A stretch of 64,000 nucleotides of DNA from Micavibrio_C sp965231165 (GTDB taxonomy: Bacteria > Pseudomonadota > Alphaproteobacteria > Micavibrionales > Micavibrionaceae). How positions within the stretch are numbered: the first letter of the stretch is position 1; the number at the start of each line of letters is the position of its first letter. The stretch spans positions 558,001 to 622,000 of the forward strand of contig OZ246421.1 in assembly GCA_965231165.1 (NCBI GenBank), read 5' to 3'. Under the pieces are notes generated by a model that saw only the letters and a program-made list of their open reading frames with translations, searched no databases and was not told where the DNA came from. Below, piece by piece: positions 47,883 through 57,105 of the stretch. The translations under genes were made by a program, and so were the position numbers.

Positions 47883-48911
47883 CTATTCCCAGTCCATCAC
47901 CACTTTGCCGCACTGGCCGGATTTCATCGCCTCGAACCCGGTGATGTAATCGTCTATCTTGATGCGGTGGGTGATGACCGGGCGGATATCAAGGCCGGAT
48001 TGCAGCATCGCGGTCATCTTGTACCAGGTTTCATACATTTCGCGGCCATAGATGCCCTTGATGATCAGGCCTTTGAAGATGACCTGATTCCAGTCGATAT
48101 CCATTTTGCCGCCGGGCGGAATGCCGAGCAGGGCGATCTTGCCGCCGTTGATCATGTTATTGACCATCTGCTGGAACGCGGATTCAACGCCGGACATTTC
48201 AAGGCCGACATCGAAGCCTTCCTTCATGTCCAATTCTTTCATTACATCACCGAGGTTTTGTTTTGAAACATCGACGGCGCGGGTCGCGCCCATTTTCTCG
48301 GCCAGTGCCAGGCGGTACGGGTTTACGTCAGTAATCACGACATGGCGCGCGCCGACATGTTTGCAGATGGCGACCGCCATAATACCGATGGGGCCTGCGC
48401 CGGTGATCAGCACGTCTTCGCCGACGAGGTCGAACGAGAGCGCGGTGTGCACAGCGTTACCGTACGGATCGAAGATCGAAGCCAATTCGTCGTCGATGTC
48501 ATCGGGAATAGGGAAGACGTTATCGACAGGCAGGGAGAGAAACTGCGCGAAGCTGCCGGGGCGGTTGACGCCGACGCCCTTGGTATTGGGGCAGAGGTGA
48601 CGTTTGCCCGCACGGCAGTTACGGCAGTGACCGCAGACAATGTGACCTTCGCCGGAAACGCGCTGGCCGATTTTCAGGTGTTTGACTTCGCTGCCGAGTT
48701 GTTCGATCACGCCGACATATTCATGGCCAACGACCATCGGTACCGGAATAGTTTTCGCGGCCCATGCGTCCCATTTGTAAATATGCAGGTCAGTGCCGCA
48801 GATGGCGGATTTTTTGATCTTGATCAGGACGTCATTTGGTCCGATGGAGGGCACAGGGTTGTCCTGCATCCAGATTCCGGGTTCAGATTTTATCTTGGCG
48901 AGTGATTTCAT
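47883..48911 (-). CDS. tdh: L-threonine 3-dehydrogenase
   Basis: Zinc NAD-dependent medium-chain dehydrogenase oxidising threonine to 2-amino-3-ketobutyrate. 342 residues. Catalytic zinc residues are in SAICGTDLHIY and VVGHEYVG. Structural zinc is in IVCGHCRNCRAGKRHLC. The Rossmann segment is DVLITGAGPIGIMAVAICKH. Its partner kbl lies about 2 kb upstream on the same strand instead of directly adjacent; the gap holds accessory genes and repeats. Confidence 0.96.
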   Translation of the reverse strand: MKSLAKIKSEPGIWMQDNPVPSIGPNDVLIKIKKSAICGTDLHIYKWDAWAAKTIPVPMVVGHEYVGVIEQLGSEVKHLKIGQRVSGEGHIVCGHCRNCRAGKRHLCPNTKGVGVNRPGSFAQFLSLPVDNVFPIPDDIDDELASIFDPYGNAVHTALSFDLVGEDVLITGAGPIGIMAVAICKHVGARHVVITDVNPYRLALAEKMGATRAVDVSKQNLGDVMKELDMKEGFDVGLEMSGVESAFQQMVNNMINGGKIALLGIPPGGKMDIDWNQVIFKGLIIKGIYGREMYETWYKMTAMLQSGLDIRPVITHRIKIDDYITGFEAMKSGQCGKVVMDWE

Positions 48912-48930
48912 GTTTTTTCTGTACTGTCCT

Positions 48931-48960
48931 TGTCATCCTGAGCGAAGCGAAGGATCTCAG
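48931..48960. repeat. TGTCATCCTGAGCGAAGCGAAGGATCTC dispersed repeat
   Basis: Single arm of the same repeat family as 9644-9718, here with a perfect inner GCGAAGC / GAAGGATCTC arrangement. It sits just before the tdh start and begins the repeat-rich interval up to kbl. Confidence 0.8.
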
Positions 48961-49062
48961 TTGAGGGTTGCGCGGCACCGACCCTGAAATTAGGCGAATT
49001 GCCGGATTTAGTAAATCTTTTCCGCTTATCAGTTCGATGGGGCAACAAGGCGATGCTCAACT

Positions 49063-49359
49063 TCATGTATTTGTTTTCGCTTGGGTTTTTATACAGTTTG
49101 TTTGCGGGTGCAGCATGGCGGCGTCACGCTGTTCAATCCGGATAAGGGCTTGGCTCAGGCGCAGAAATTCGCGGTGGACCTTGAAAAGTTTAAGGGCGCG
49201 CAGGGTTTCGGCGCGTTTCATGCCGTGTTTGAGCGCGTTCTGGCTGGATTTCTTCTTGCCCTTACGGGTGCGGGGGCCGGTGGATTTTTCCCAAGGCTTG
49301 CTGGCGCGGATGCGCTCGGCGGCGGCGTCGCGTTGTTCGGGTGTCCATGTGCGGGGCAT
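49063..49359 (-). CDS. Small HGxxSTGPRTxxGK-motif protein
   Basis: A 98-residue basic protein. The stretch KPWEKSTGPRTRKGKKKSSQNALKHGMK is a widespread motif in short proteins of unknown function, often found in repeat-rich or mobile contexts. A helical C-terminal part follows (FLRLSQALIRIEQRDAAML). No signal peptide or catalytic residues. It lies between tdh and the composite repeat. Likely a real gene because of the conserved motif. Confidence 0.65.
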   Translation of the reverse strand: MPRTWTPEQRDAAAERIRASKPWEKSTGPRTRKGKKKSSQNALKHGMKRAETLRALKLFKVHREFLRLSQALIRIEQRDAAMLHPQTNCIKTQAKTNT

Positions 49360-49428
49360 GTTTTTGGCCTCCTTAACTTTAAGGAGAATAATAGGAAATA
49401 AATCCTAATTTGTCAAGGAAAGTTTAAA

Positions 49429-49541
49429 TCGCGAAGATGCGAAGGCGCGACGTTGTTTTCTATTGTCATCCCGGCGCAAGCCGGGATCCAGTCAAAGTGA
49501 TGGATAGGCTGTATGGATTCCAGCTTTCGCTGGAATGACGA
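49429..49541. repeat. Composite intergenic repeat, copy A
   Basis: Begins AATCGCGAAGATGCGAAGGC, then CGTTGTTTTCTATTGTCATCCC. It continues with palindrome CCCGGCGCAAGCCGGGATCCA and ends GGATTCCAGC / GCTGGAATGACGA. A second copy with the same order of parts is at 50037-50142. Confidence 0.75.
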
Positions 49542-49552
49542 GCGTAGGTATG

Positions 49553-49936
49553 TCACGGCTGGCGGGCTTGCAAAAATGACAGGATGTCGCTTTCTTCATA
49601 ACCAAGAAGTCTGCCGATGATAACGTCATCATGTTCATTGAAAGGTTTTTGTTCTTCGAAAGTTTGTTTTTTCAGCCAGATGATGGTCTGGGCGCGCCAT
49701 TCCTCCCCGGGGAGGCAGAAAAAAACAAAGTGAAAAACATCGTCGTTTTTCGGGTTTTTGATGTTTGCGTACGTACGGATAATTTTTCTATTTTGTACGT
49801 ACGGTGCGAAGGCCTTCTCTGGAATAATCTCTTCGGGAATATCCCTGCCAGAAACCAGAATGTCATGAAACATGGACAGTTTCTTCTCGCCCGAGAGCAG
49901 GAGTTCCAGTTCGCGTCCTTCGTGCGGGCCGATCAT
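49553..49936 (-). CDS. Hypothetical protein in the kbl-tdh gap
   Basis: A 127-residue soluble protein starting MIGPHEGRELELLLSGEKKL. Later parts are VFHFVFFCLPGEEWRAQTIIWL and a helical tail ending DILSFLQAR. The chosen ATG (49936) has GGGAAAGAAG upstream; a TTG 12 codons earlier is less likely. One of its strands ends in a duplicated CGTACGTACG-like stretch (about 49768-49803). I do not recognise a named family. It lies between the two composite repeats. Confidence 0.6.
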   Translation of the reverse strand: MIGPHEGRELELLLSGEKKLSMFHDILVSGRDIPEEIIPEKAFAPYVQNRKIIRTYANIKNPKNDDVFHFVFFCLPGEEWRAQTIIWLKKQTFEEQKPFNEHDDVIIGRLLGYEESDILSFLQARQP

Positions 49937-50036
49937 GGCTTCTTTCCCTATGGGGTTGTAATGCGGGGACAAGAATAAGCCAAAGTTTTTTCTTTGTCAT
50001 CTCTTGGCTTATCTGTGTTTATCTGTGGTTATGATT

Positions 50037-50142
50037 AAGCGCGAAGACGCTAAGGCGCGAAGTTGTTTTTTCTCCGTCGTCATCCCCCGGTTTATCCGGG
50101 GGATCCATTTATGGATTGCCCGAACAATTCGGGCAATGACGA
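50037..50142. repeat. Composite intergenic repeat, copy B
   Basis: Begins AAGCGCGAAGACGCTAAGGC, then AGTTGTTTTTTCTCCGTCGTCATCCC. It continues with palindrome CCCCGGTTTATCCGGGGGATCC and ends GGATTGCCCGAACAATTCGGGCAATGACGA. Same layout as copy A at 49429-49541 but with different palindrome centres. Confidence 0.75.
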
Positions 50143-50209
50143 AAAGAGGGGGTGAACCACGGATGAACACTGATGCACACGGGTATTCCGATTTCCATTT
50201 TGCCTTAAA

Positions 50210-50955
50210 TTAATCTTGCCAGAGATTCAATAATTGAAAATGCGATAACTTTTCTTTTGAGATAACGATTATTACCGATTGAGTTTCAGAAAACTCTTCA
50301 TCTATCCATTGGGTATCAATGAAAATTTTATTAAAGCAACCTCCCTGATGAGTTTGCCAAATGTCGTATAAGTATGGCGTTAATAGTTCTTTGTCCAAGC
50401 ATAAAGTTGGAGTGTTGTCGTATATATGCAGCCAGTTTTGATTAAATTTTTGAAATTCAGACTGAATAAATTTTTTACTTTTTTTGTTAATTGAATCCTT
50501 AATATACAAAGACCATTCTTTTTCCATTCCATCGCCAGCCCACCCGTCGCTAATTAAGCTATCTTGCTTAAGTAGCTCTTTTTTATCTGCTAGTGATGTT
50601 TTGCTATTGTAATGAAAAAGTGCTGGCTCAATTAAGATGTTTCCATCTTCCTTATCTGCCAGAGTTAAGTACTCTGAATAATCTTGGGATGTAGCTTCTG
50701 TTATTTCAATTCCAATATTATAATTTGAGCATGATAACAAAAAGTCAGGTTTCTCACGTTTATGAAGCGAAAGGGGAAAGCTAAGGTCATTTGAATTTGA
50801 TATGGTCGATAGTAATCGATGTATAGAATAGATTTCTTTGGACTCAGATTTCCGCCCCTGTTTTCTTCCGGGGACTGAAATATTCGTTGACCCCAATTCT
50901 TTTAATAATTCAGTTTGGGATTCGACTCTAAAAATAGATTGTTGGCTGTCATTGC

Positions 50956-50959
<4 letters not shown>
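50210..50959 (-). CDS. AT-rich putative PD-(D/E)XK-like nuclease
   Basis: A 249-residue protein encoded by DNA of roughly one-third G+C, far below its neighbours. KREKPDFLLSCSNYNIGIEITEAT resembles the PD...(E/D)x(T/K) catalytic core of restriction-type nucleases, with the last basic residue changed to Thr. The rest is polar with many Asn, Ser and Lys. Its ATG overlaps the kbl stop by 4 bases (ATGA), so it is translationally coupled. Together with the adjacent repeats this points to acquired DNA. It could also be a general EVE-free endonuclease-like or inactive protein. Confidence 0.65.
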
Positions 50960-52155
<1,196 letters not shown>

Positions 52156-52162
52156 GGTGACC

Positions 52163-54586
52163 TCATGTATGCAGGATTTTATGCATTTTAAGTGCGGGGA
52201 TAATAATCAGGCCGTAGGCAAGCGCCGCCAGCATGAGTGTCGTATCCAGACCCCAGCCGATGCTGATGAGGATGGCAAGTGCCGACGCGACAACGCCACT
52301 GGCTCCGTTGACGGCCCAGAGCCATGTGGTGGCGCGACTGGATTTTTCGTTTACCAGCCGGATGCCTGTGGGGAAGCCGTATCCCAGCAGGATGCCGCAG
52401 GGAAAGATAATGCTCAGGCAGACTAGGCTGCGTGATACGATGCTGTTTGAAATTGCGTGATCGAGGATGTTCTGAATGTTAAAGGCCAGGAATATGATGT
52501 AGGCGCATAATGAAAGGCTCCAGATGATAATGCGCGTACGGGAAGTCAGTGGCAGGTATTCAGAAATAAGGCTGCCGACTCCAGTCGAAAGGATAATGCT
52601 GAACAATACGATTCCCAAACCGTAAACCGGATGCCCCAGATACATGCTCATGATTTGCATCAGCGTGATCTCAATGAACATGAAGCCAATCCCTATGAGG
52701 GAAAAGTAGGCTATGCCTGAATGCAGGAACTCTGTGTTTATGTTGTTCTTCATCTGCTTGAGTGGTGGAGCAAGCAATACAGTTGCCAATATAACGGACA
52801 TGATGATGATCAGGTATAAATTTAATGTGGCGATGGCATGACCAGCCATGGTGCTATTGGCCACGGATACAGACAATACCTGTTTAATGACTGTTAGAGG
52901 TTTGGTGACGTGCGCCTGATTGAAGAAGAAGGGGCGCATGTCGGTTGGCGGGGATAAATCATAGGGTAGGCTGGTATAGGCGGCCTTTAGCATGTCTGTG
53001 CTAGTGCTTTTATAAAGTCTGGCAATGATTTCATTTTCAGGAGGTGTGTCTGGTGCGGCCAGAATTTTAAAATCATAATCTTTTGCGCGTTTATGCAGGG
53101 CGGATAGTTGTGCGTCTGTAAGGGGGTCTCGTGCCAATATGAAGGTGGATACGCGGCCTCCCTTGGCGATAAAGATATGTTTTGAAGGATCTTTGACGCC
53201 TTGATCGAGTAGTACCTGCACGGACATTGAGATGATACGTCCGATATCGCTGTAGAGAGTGTCGTTGTACCAGCGGCTGACTGTAAACAGGCCGTGTGGG
53301 CTGAGGCGGCTTAAGAATATTTTGAAGGCCTCTGTCGTGTACAGGCTGTTTTCTGAGAGGGCGAAGGCGCCAGCGCCTGTGGAGGCCCAAGTGTCGATCA
53401 TCGACATTTGTATGAGATCGAATTTTTCATCGCTGTGAGTCAACCAGTTCCGGGCTTCGCTGTTGATGATCTGCGTTCCCGGATGGGATGACAGGTTTGT
53501 GTAATTTTTATACACGGGGTCTTCGGTCAGGAGGTTTACCTGTGTGGAGTTGATGTCGAGGGCGACAATTCTAGACAGGCCAAAATATTGCGCCGACATC
53601 AGGTCGCGTCCGCCGCCGACGCCAATAATCGCAGCCGATTTCAAAGCCGGCGCGGCATAGGCAATGTTGGTGACGTCGTATTTAAGGTAGTTGAGCGTGT
53701 CCCAGCTTTTGCCGTCAAATTTTGTAATGGGGGTGCCGGCGTCACCGTCAATCGTCAGCATCTGGTATTCTGCACTTGTGCCGGATGGCAGTTTTGAGCT
53801 GGAGCCCCATAGATAAACGGGCGCCTCTTTGTAAGGTTTCAGTACCGTGACCCTTGAGATAGTATTCCAGTCCTCGTGAAAAATTTGAGAGGGCAGAAGC
53901 AGCGTGGCCTTTGTCCATAAGGGCGCAATCAGCGGTTTTTCTAGCGATGCGTTGGCGCTGCCTATCAATAAAAGCGCCAAAGCGGGCATTAGAAGTTTTT
54001 TCCTGCTTAGAGGGGGCTGTTTGTTATGTTCCGATAAACTAAAAAGCAAGCCGGTGACCATCACAAGGCCAGCGGTGATGATTATGCCGGAGGGCGTGTC
54101 GATATTGTTCATAATCCATAGTCCTGCGAGACATCCGGCGGCAGCGCCCAGCAAATCAATGCCGTAAAGAATGCCTATCGGACGTCCGGATCTGGTCAGG
54201 CAGAGTGTAACAATTTGACCCGCGTAGTAATATGCGCAGGCGGTTGTAATGGCTACAATCGGTAATGTAACTAGTACGCTCAACGCCTTTGTATGGACGA
54301 TGGGAATAAGTAACTGAATGGCCAGTGAAGCGGCAATCATTATGCCAAAATAGTAACAGGCCACCGAGAGTAGCTGGCTTATGTTGTCCCGTTGTTCTTT
54401 TTCATCGCCTTTATAGACTTTCAATGCGCCCAGTGTCAGCCCGAACATGGCGATACTAATAACCAGAAACGAGAGGTGATACCAGGTCACAACTGAAAAA
54501 AGTCGGGACTGCAGAATTTGCAGGATCATAATCGTGGCGCATATCAGTGCGAGGCAGGGGTAGAAAAAAGTGGATGAGGCTTTCAA
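52163..54586 (-). CDS. Multi-pass membrane protein with spermidine-synthase-like domain
   Basis: About 807 residues from a TTG start (54586, with AGGA nine bases upstream; an earlier TTG at 54628 has no ribosome site). Six or seven N-terminal helices precede a soluble Rossmann domain with AAIIGVGGGRDLMSAQYFG, VALDINSTQVNLL, FDLIQMSMIDTWASTGAGAFALSENSLYTTEAFKIFL, resembling spermidine synthase/SAM methyltransferases. Seven or so C-terminal helices follow. Such fused proteins are found in many bacteria without a known activity. It starts the operon-like run with kbl and diverges from the Rsm22 gene. Confidence 0.75.
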   Translation of the reverse strand: MKASSTFFYPCLALICATIMILQILQSRLFSVVTWYHLSFLVISIAMFGLTLGALKVYKGDEKEQRDNISQLLSVACYYFGIMIAASLAIQLLIPIVHTKALSVLVTLPIVAITTACAYYYAGQIVTLCLTRSGRPIGILYGIDLLGAAAGCLAGLWIMNNIDTPSGIIITAGLVMVTGLLFSLSEHNKQPPLSRKKLLMPALALLLIGSANASLEKPLIAPLWTKATLLLPSQIFHEDWNTISRVTVLKPYKEAPVYLWGSSSKLPSGTSAEYQMLTIDGDAGTPITKFDGKSWDTLNYLKYDVTNIAYAAPALKSAAIIGVGGGRDLMSAQYFGLSRIVALDINSTQVNLLTEDPVYKNYTNLSSHPGTQIINSEARNWLTHSDEKFDLIQMSMIDTWASTGAGAFALSENSLYTTEAFKIFLSRLSPHGLFTVSRWYNDTLYSDIGRIISMSVQVLLDQGVKDPSKHIFIAKGGRVSTFILARDPLTDAQLSALHKRAKDYDFKILAAPDTPPENEIIARLYKSTSTDMLKAAYTSLPYDLSPPTDMRPFFFNQAHVTKPLTVIKQVLSVSVANSTMAGHAIATLNLYLIIIMSVILATVLLAPPLKQMKNNINTEFLHSGIAYFSLIGIGFMFIEITLMQIMSMYLGHPVYGLGIVLFSIILSTGVGSLISEYLPLTSRTRIIIWSLSLCAYIIFLAFNIQNILDHAISNSIVSRSLVCLSIIFPCGILLGYGFPTGIRLVNEKSSRATTWLWAVNGASGVVASALAILISIGWGLDTTLMLAALAYGLIIIPALKMHKILHT

Positions 54587-54650
54587 ATGATATGTCCTAA
54601 TGTAAAAACTGCTATGCTCAACCAGCAAGAGTAATATAAGAGATCATGCC

Positions 54651-55607
54651 ATGCAATTGCCCCCTGAGATAAAGCAAGCTATTGACGGTATTGCGCAAAA
54701 ATTCAAGCCGACCGACCTGCGCGGGGCGGCGTCGGCGGTGTCGGCGCGGTATCGGGACCAGGCGGGGCGGGACGTGCGGATACAGTCGGCAGAGGAGGCT
54801 TGCGCCTATCTGGTGACGCGGTTTCCGGCGACGTTTGCGGCGGCTGTTTCGGCGTTGCGGAATCTGGAAGCTATGCCGCAGAGCGTTTTGGATATTGGGG
54901 CGGGGCCGGGGACGGTGGCGTTGGCGGCGGTGACGCTGTGGCCGGAGATTCAGGACATTACGCTGGTGGAGCCGAACAGGTATCTGCGTGACGCGGGGCG
55001 GGCGCTGTTTACGGAGTTGGGGCTGGCTGAGCGTGTCACATGGATCGAGGGTGATGTCAGGACAGTGAAGGATTTGCCGCAGGCCGATCTGGTCGTGGCC
55101 GGATATGTGATGAACGAGGTGCTGCGCGCGGGCGATCATACGGAAGCGGTGGCGGACAAGTTATGGGCGGCGGCGCGGCAATCGCTGGTGCTGATCGAGC
55201 CGGGGACGCCCGCCGGATATCAGATTATTCTGGGGTTCCGGACGGCGCTTTTGCAGGCGGGGGCGCAGATGGCCGCACCTTGCCCGCATGTGGCGGCGTG
55301 TCCGCTGATCGGTAAAAGCTGGTGCCATTTTGCCGTGCGGGTTGAGCGCAGCAAGCTGCACCGGATGGTCAAGGAAGGTGCTGACCTAGGATATGAGGAC
55401 GAGAAATTCAGCTATCTGGCAGTGAGCCGGGAGGCGCAGGCATTGCCCGAGGCGCGGGTTATCGGGCATCCGACGGGGACTAAAATCGTCCAGATTCCGG
55501 CCTGTCTGGCGTCGGGAGCCGCCGAAACCCTGCAAATTTCCAGAAGTCATCCGGGTTTTAAGGCGGCGCGGAAGGCTGAATGGGGGGATTTTCTTGATTT
55601 TTTGTAG
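54651..55607 (+). CDS. Rsm22-like small ribosomal subunit methyltransferase
   Basis: A 318-residue protein of the Rsm22/METTL17 family, linked to small-subunit assembly in mitochondria and alphaproteobacteria. SAM-binding VLDIGAGPGTVALAAV, then DLVVAGYVMNEV and LIEPGTPAGYQII. The cysteine cluster APCPHVAACPL ... KSWCHF is the family iron-sulphur or zinc site. Begins 64 bases from the divergent membrane protein start. The next gene is the DEAD-box helicase, possibly also for ribosome assembly. Confidence 0.88.
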   Translation: MQLPPEIKQAIDGIAQKFKPTDLRGAASAVSARYRDQAGRDVRIQSAEEACAYLVTRFPATFAAAVSALRNLEAMPQSVLDIGAGPGTVALAAVTLWPEIQDITLVEPNRYLRDAGRALFTELGLAERVTWIEGDVRTVKDLPQADLVVAGYVMNEVLRAGDHTEAVADKLWAAARQSLVLIEPGTPAGYQIILGFRTALLQAGAQMAAPCPHVAACPLIGKSWCHFAVRVERSKLHRMVKEGADLGYEDEKFSYLAVSREAQALPEARVIGHPTGTKIVQIPACLASGAAETLQISRSHPGFKAARKAEWGDFLDFL

Positions 55608-55699
55608 GGAAAGCTTGCGGAAAAGAGCCTCTTCCGCTATGAGAAAGCACTGATAAGGTCTTTATTTTACAGGGCATTTGCCCCGATAGCGTAAGTTGC

Positions 55700-57043
55700 A
55701 TGAATTTTGAAGAATTGGGCCTCGGCCCTGAAATCGTCCGCGCGGTTACTGAACGTGGTTACACGACGCCTACGCCTATTCAGGAGCAGGCCATTCCGCA
55801 TATCCTGATGGCGCGTGATGTGATCGGTCTGGCGCAGACCGGCACGGGCAAGACGGCGGGCTTTACGCTGCCGATGATTGAAATTCTTTCCGGTGGCCGC
55901 GCACGTGCGCGCATGCCGCGTTCGCTGATTTTGTCGCCGACGCGCGAACTGGCGGCACAGATTGCCGAAAACTTCGATATCTATGGCAAGTACCACAAGC
56001 TGACCAAAGCGTTGCTGGTGGGCGGCGAGAGCATGGGCGATCAGATCAAGCTGCTGGAGCGCGGCGTTGATGTTCTGATCGCGACGCCGGGTCGTCTGAT
56101 TGATTTGTTCGAGCGTGGGAATATTCTGCTGAACGATATTAAAGTGCTGGTGATTGACGAAGCCGACCGTATGCTGGATATGGGCTTCATTCCGGACATT
56201 GAGAAGATCGTGTCCAAGGTGCCGCCGATGCGCCAGACGCTGCTGTTCTCGGCGACGATGCAGCCGGAGATTAAAAAGCTCGCGGATAAATTCCTTTCTA
56301 ATCCGCGTCAGGTTTCAGTTGCCCCTCCGGCTTCGCCCGCGGAAAGTGTCAGCCAGTCGCTGATCTGGACGTCGTTCCGCAAGAAGAAAGATGTTCTGGA
56401 AGCGCTGATTAAACGCGAAGATGTGAAGAACGCTTTTATCTTCCTCAACCGCAAGCGCGATGTTGATGAACTGGCAAAATTCCTGAAGGCCAAAGGTTAC
56501 AGTGTCGCGCCGATGCACGGCGATATGGTGCAGTCGGTGCGTACCGTGACCTTGCAAGGTTTCAAGGACGGCAAGATTACGTTGCTGATTTGCAGCGACG
56601 TGGCCGCACGTGGTCTGGATATTCAGGGCGTTTCGCATGTGTTCAATTATGATATCCCGATGCATCCGGAAGATTACGTGCACCGTATTGGCCGCACGGG
56701 TCGTGCCAGCATGACAGGACGTGCGCTGTCGATTGCGGCGCGTGATGAAGACGAGAAATATGTCGATAATATCGAAAAGCTGATCAAGAAGGCGATTCCG
56801 CTGGAAACGATGGACGTCGAGGAAAGCCGTCCGCAACGTCGCGAGAGTCCGCCCGAGCGTAAACGTGCAGAGCCGGAAGACGAGGGGATCGTGCAGGGGG
56901 TCGACCGTCAGCGCCGTGCCGAGAAATTTTCTCACCGTCAGCAAAAACCGGCCGTGCGTAACAGCCGTCCGCCGCGTAATGACGATGACGAAGGCCCGAG
57001 CAGCTTGTCCGGTGATGATATTCCGGCATTTCTTCGTAAATAG
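55700..57043 (+). CDS. DEAD-box ATP-dependent RNA helicase (RhlE-like)
   Basis: 447 residues. All helicase motifs are visible: Q motif (TTPTPIQEQAIP), Walker A AQTGTGKT, PTRELAAQI, TPGRLIDLF, DEADRMLD, SAT, then FLNRKRDV, ICSDVAARGLDI and HRIGRTGRAS. The C-terminal 75 residues are an Arg/Glu/Pro-rich disordered tail. RhlE-type enzymes act in ribosome assembly and RNA decay. It lies 92 bases after the Rsm22 gene and 62 bases before lptD. Confidence 0.93.
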   Translation: MNFEELGLGPEIVRAVTERGYTTPTPIQEQAIPHILMARDVIGLAQTGTGKTAGFTLPMIEILSGGRARARMPRSLILSPTRELAAQIAENFDIYGKYHKLTKALLVGGESMGDQIKLLERGVDVLIATPGRLIDLFERGNILLNDIKVLVIDEADRMLDMGFIPDIEKIVSKVPPMRQTLLFSATMQPEIKKLADKFLSNPRQVSVAPPASPAESVSQSLIWTSFRKKKDVLEALIKREDVKNAFIFLNRKRDVDELAKFLKAKGYSVAPMHGDMVQSVRTVTLQGFKDGKITLLICSDVAARGLDIQGVSHVFNYDIPMHPEDYVHRIGRTGRASMTGRALSIAARDEDEKYVDNIEKLIKKAIPLETMDVEESRPQRRESPPERKRAEPEDEGIVQGVDRQRRAEKFSHRQQKPAVRNSRPPRNDDDEGPSSLSGDDIPAFLRK

Positions 57044-57105
57044 AGCCTTCATTTCTCTGGAAAATTAAGAGCGCCGCCTTGACGGCCTGACTCTGTGCCC
57101 CCACA

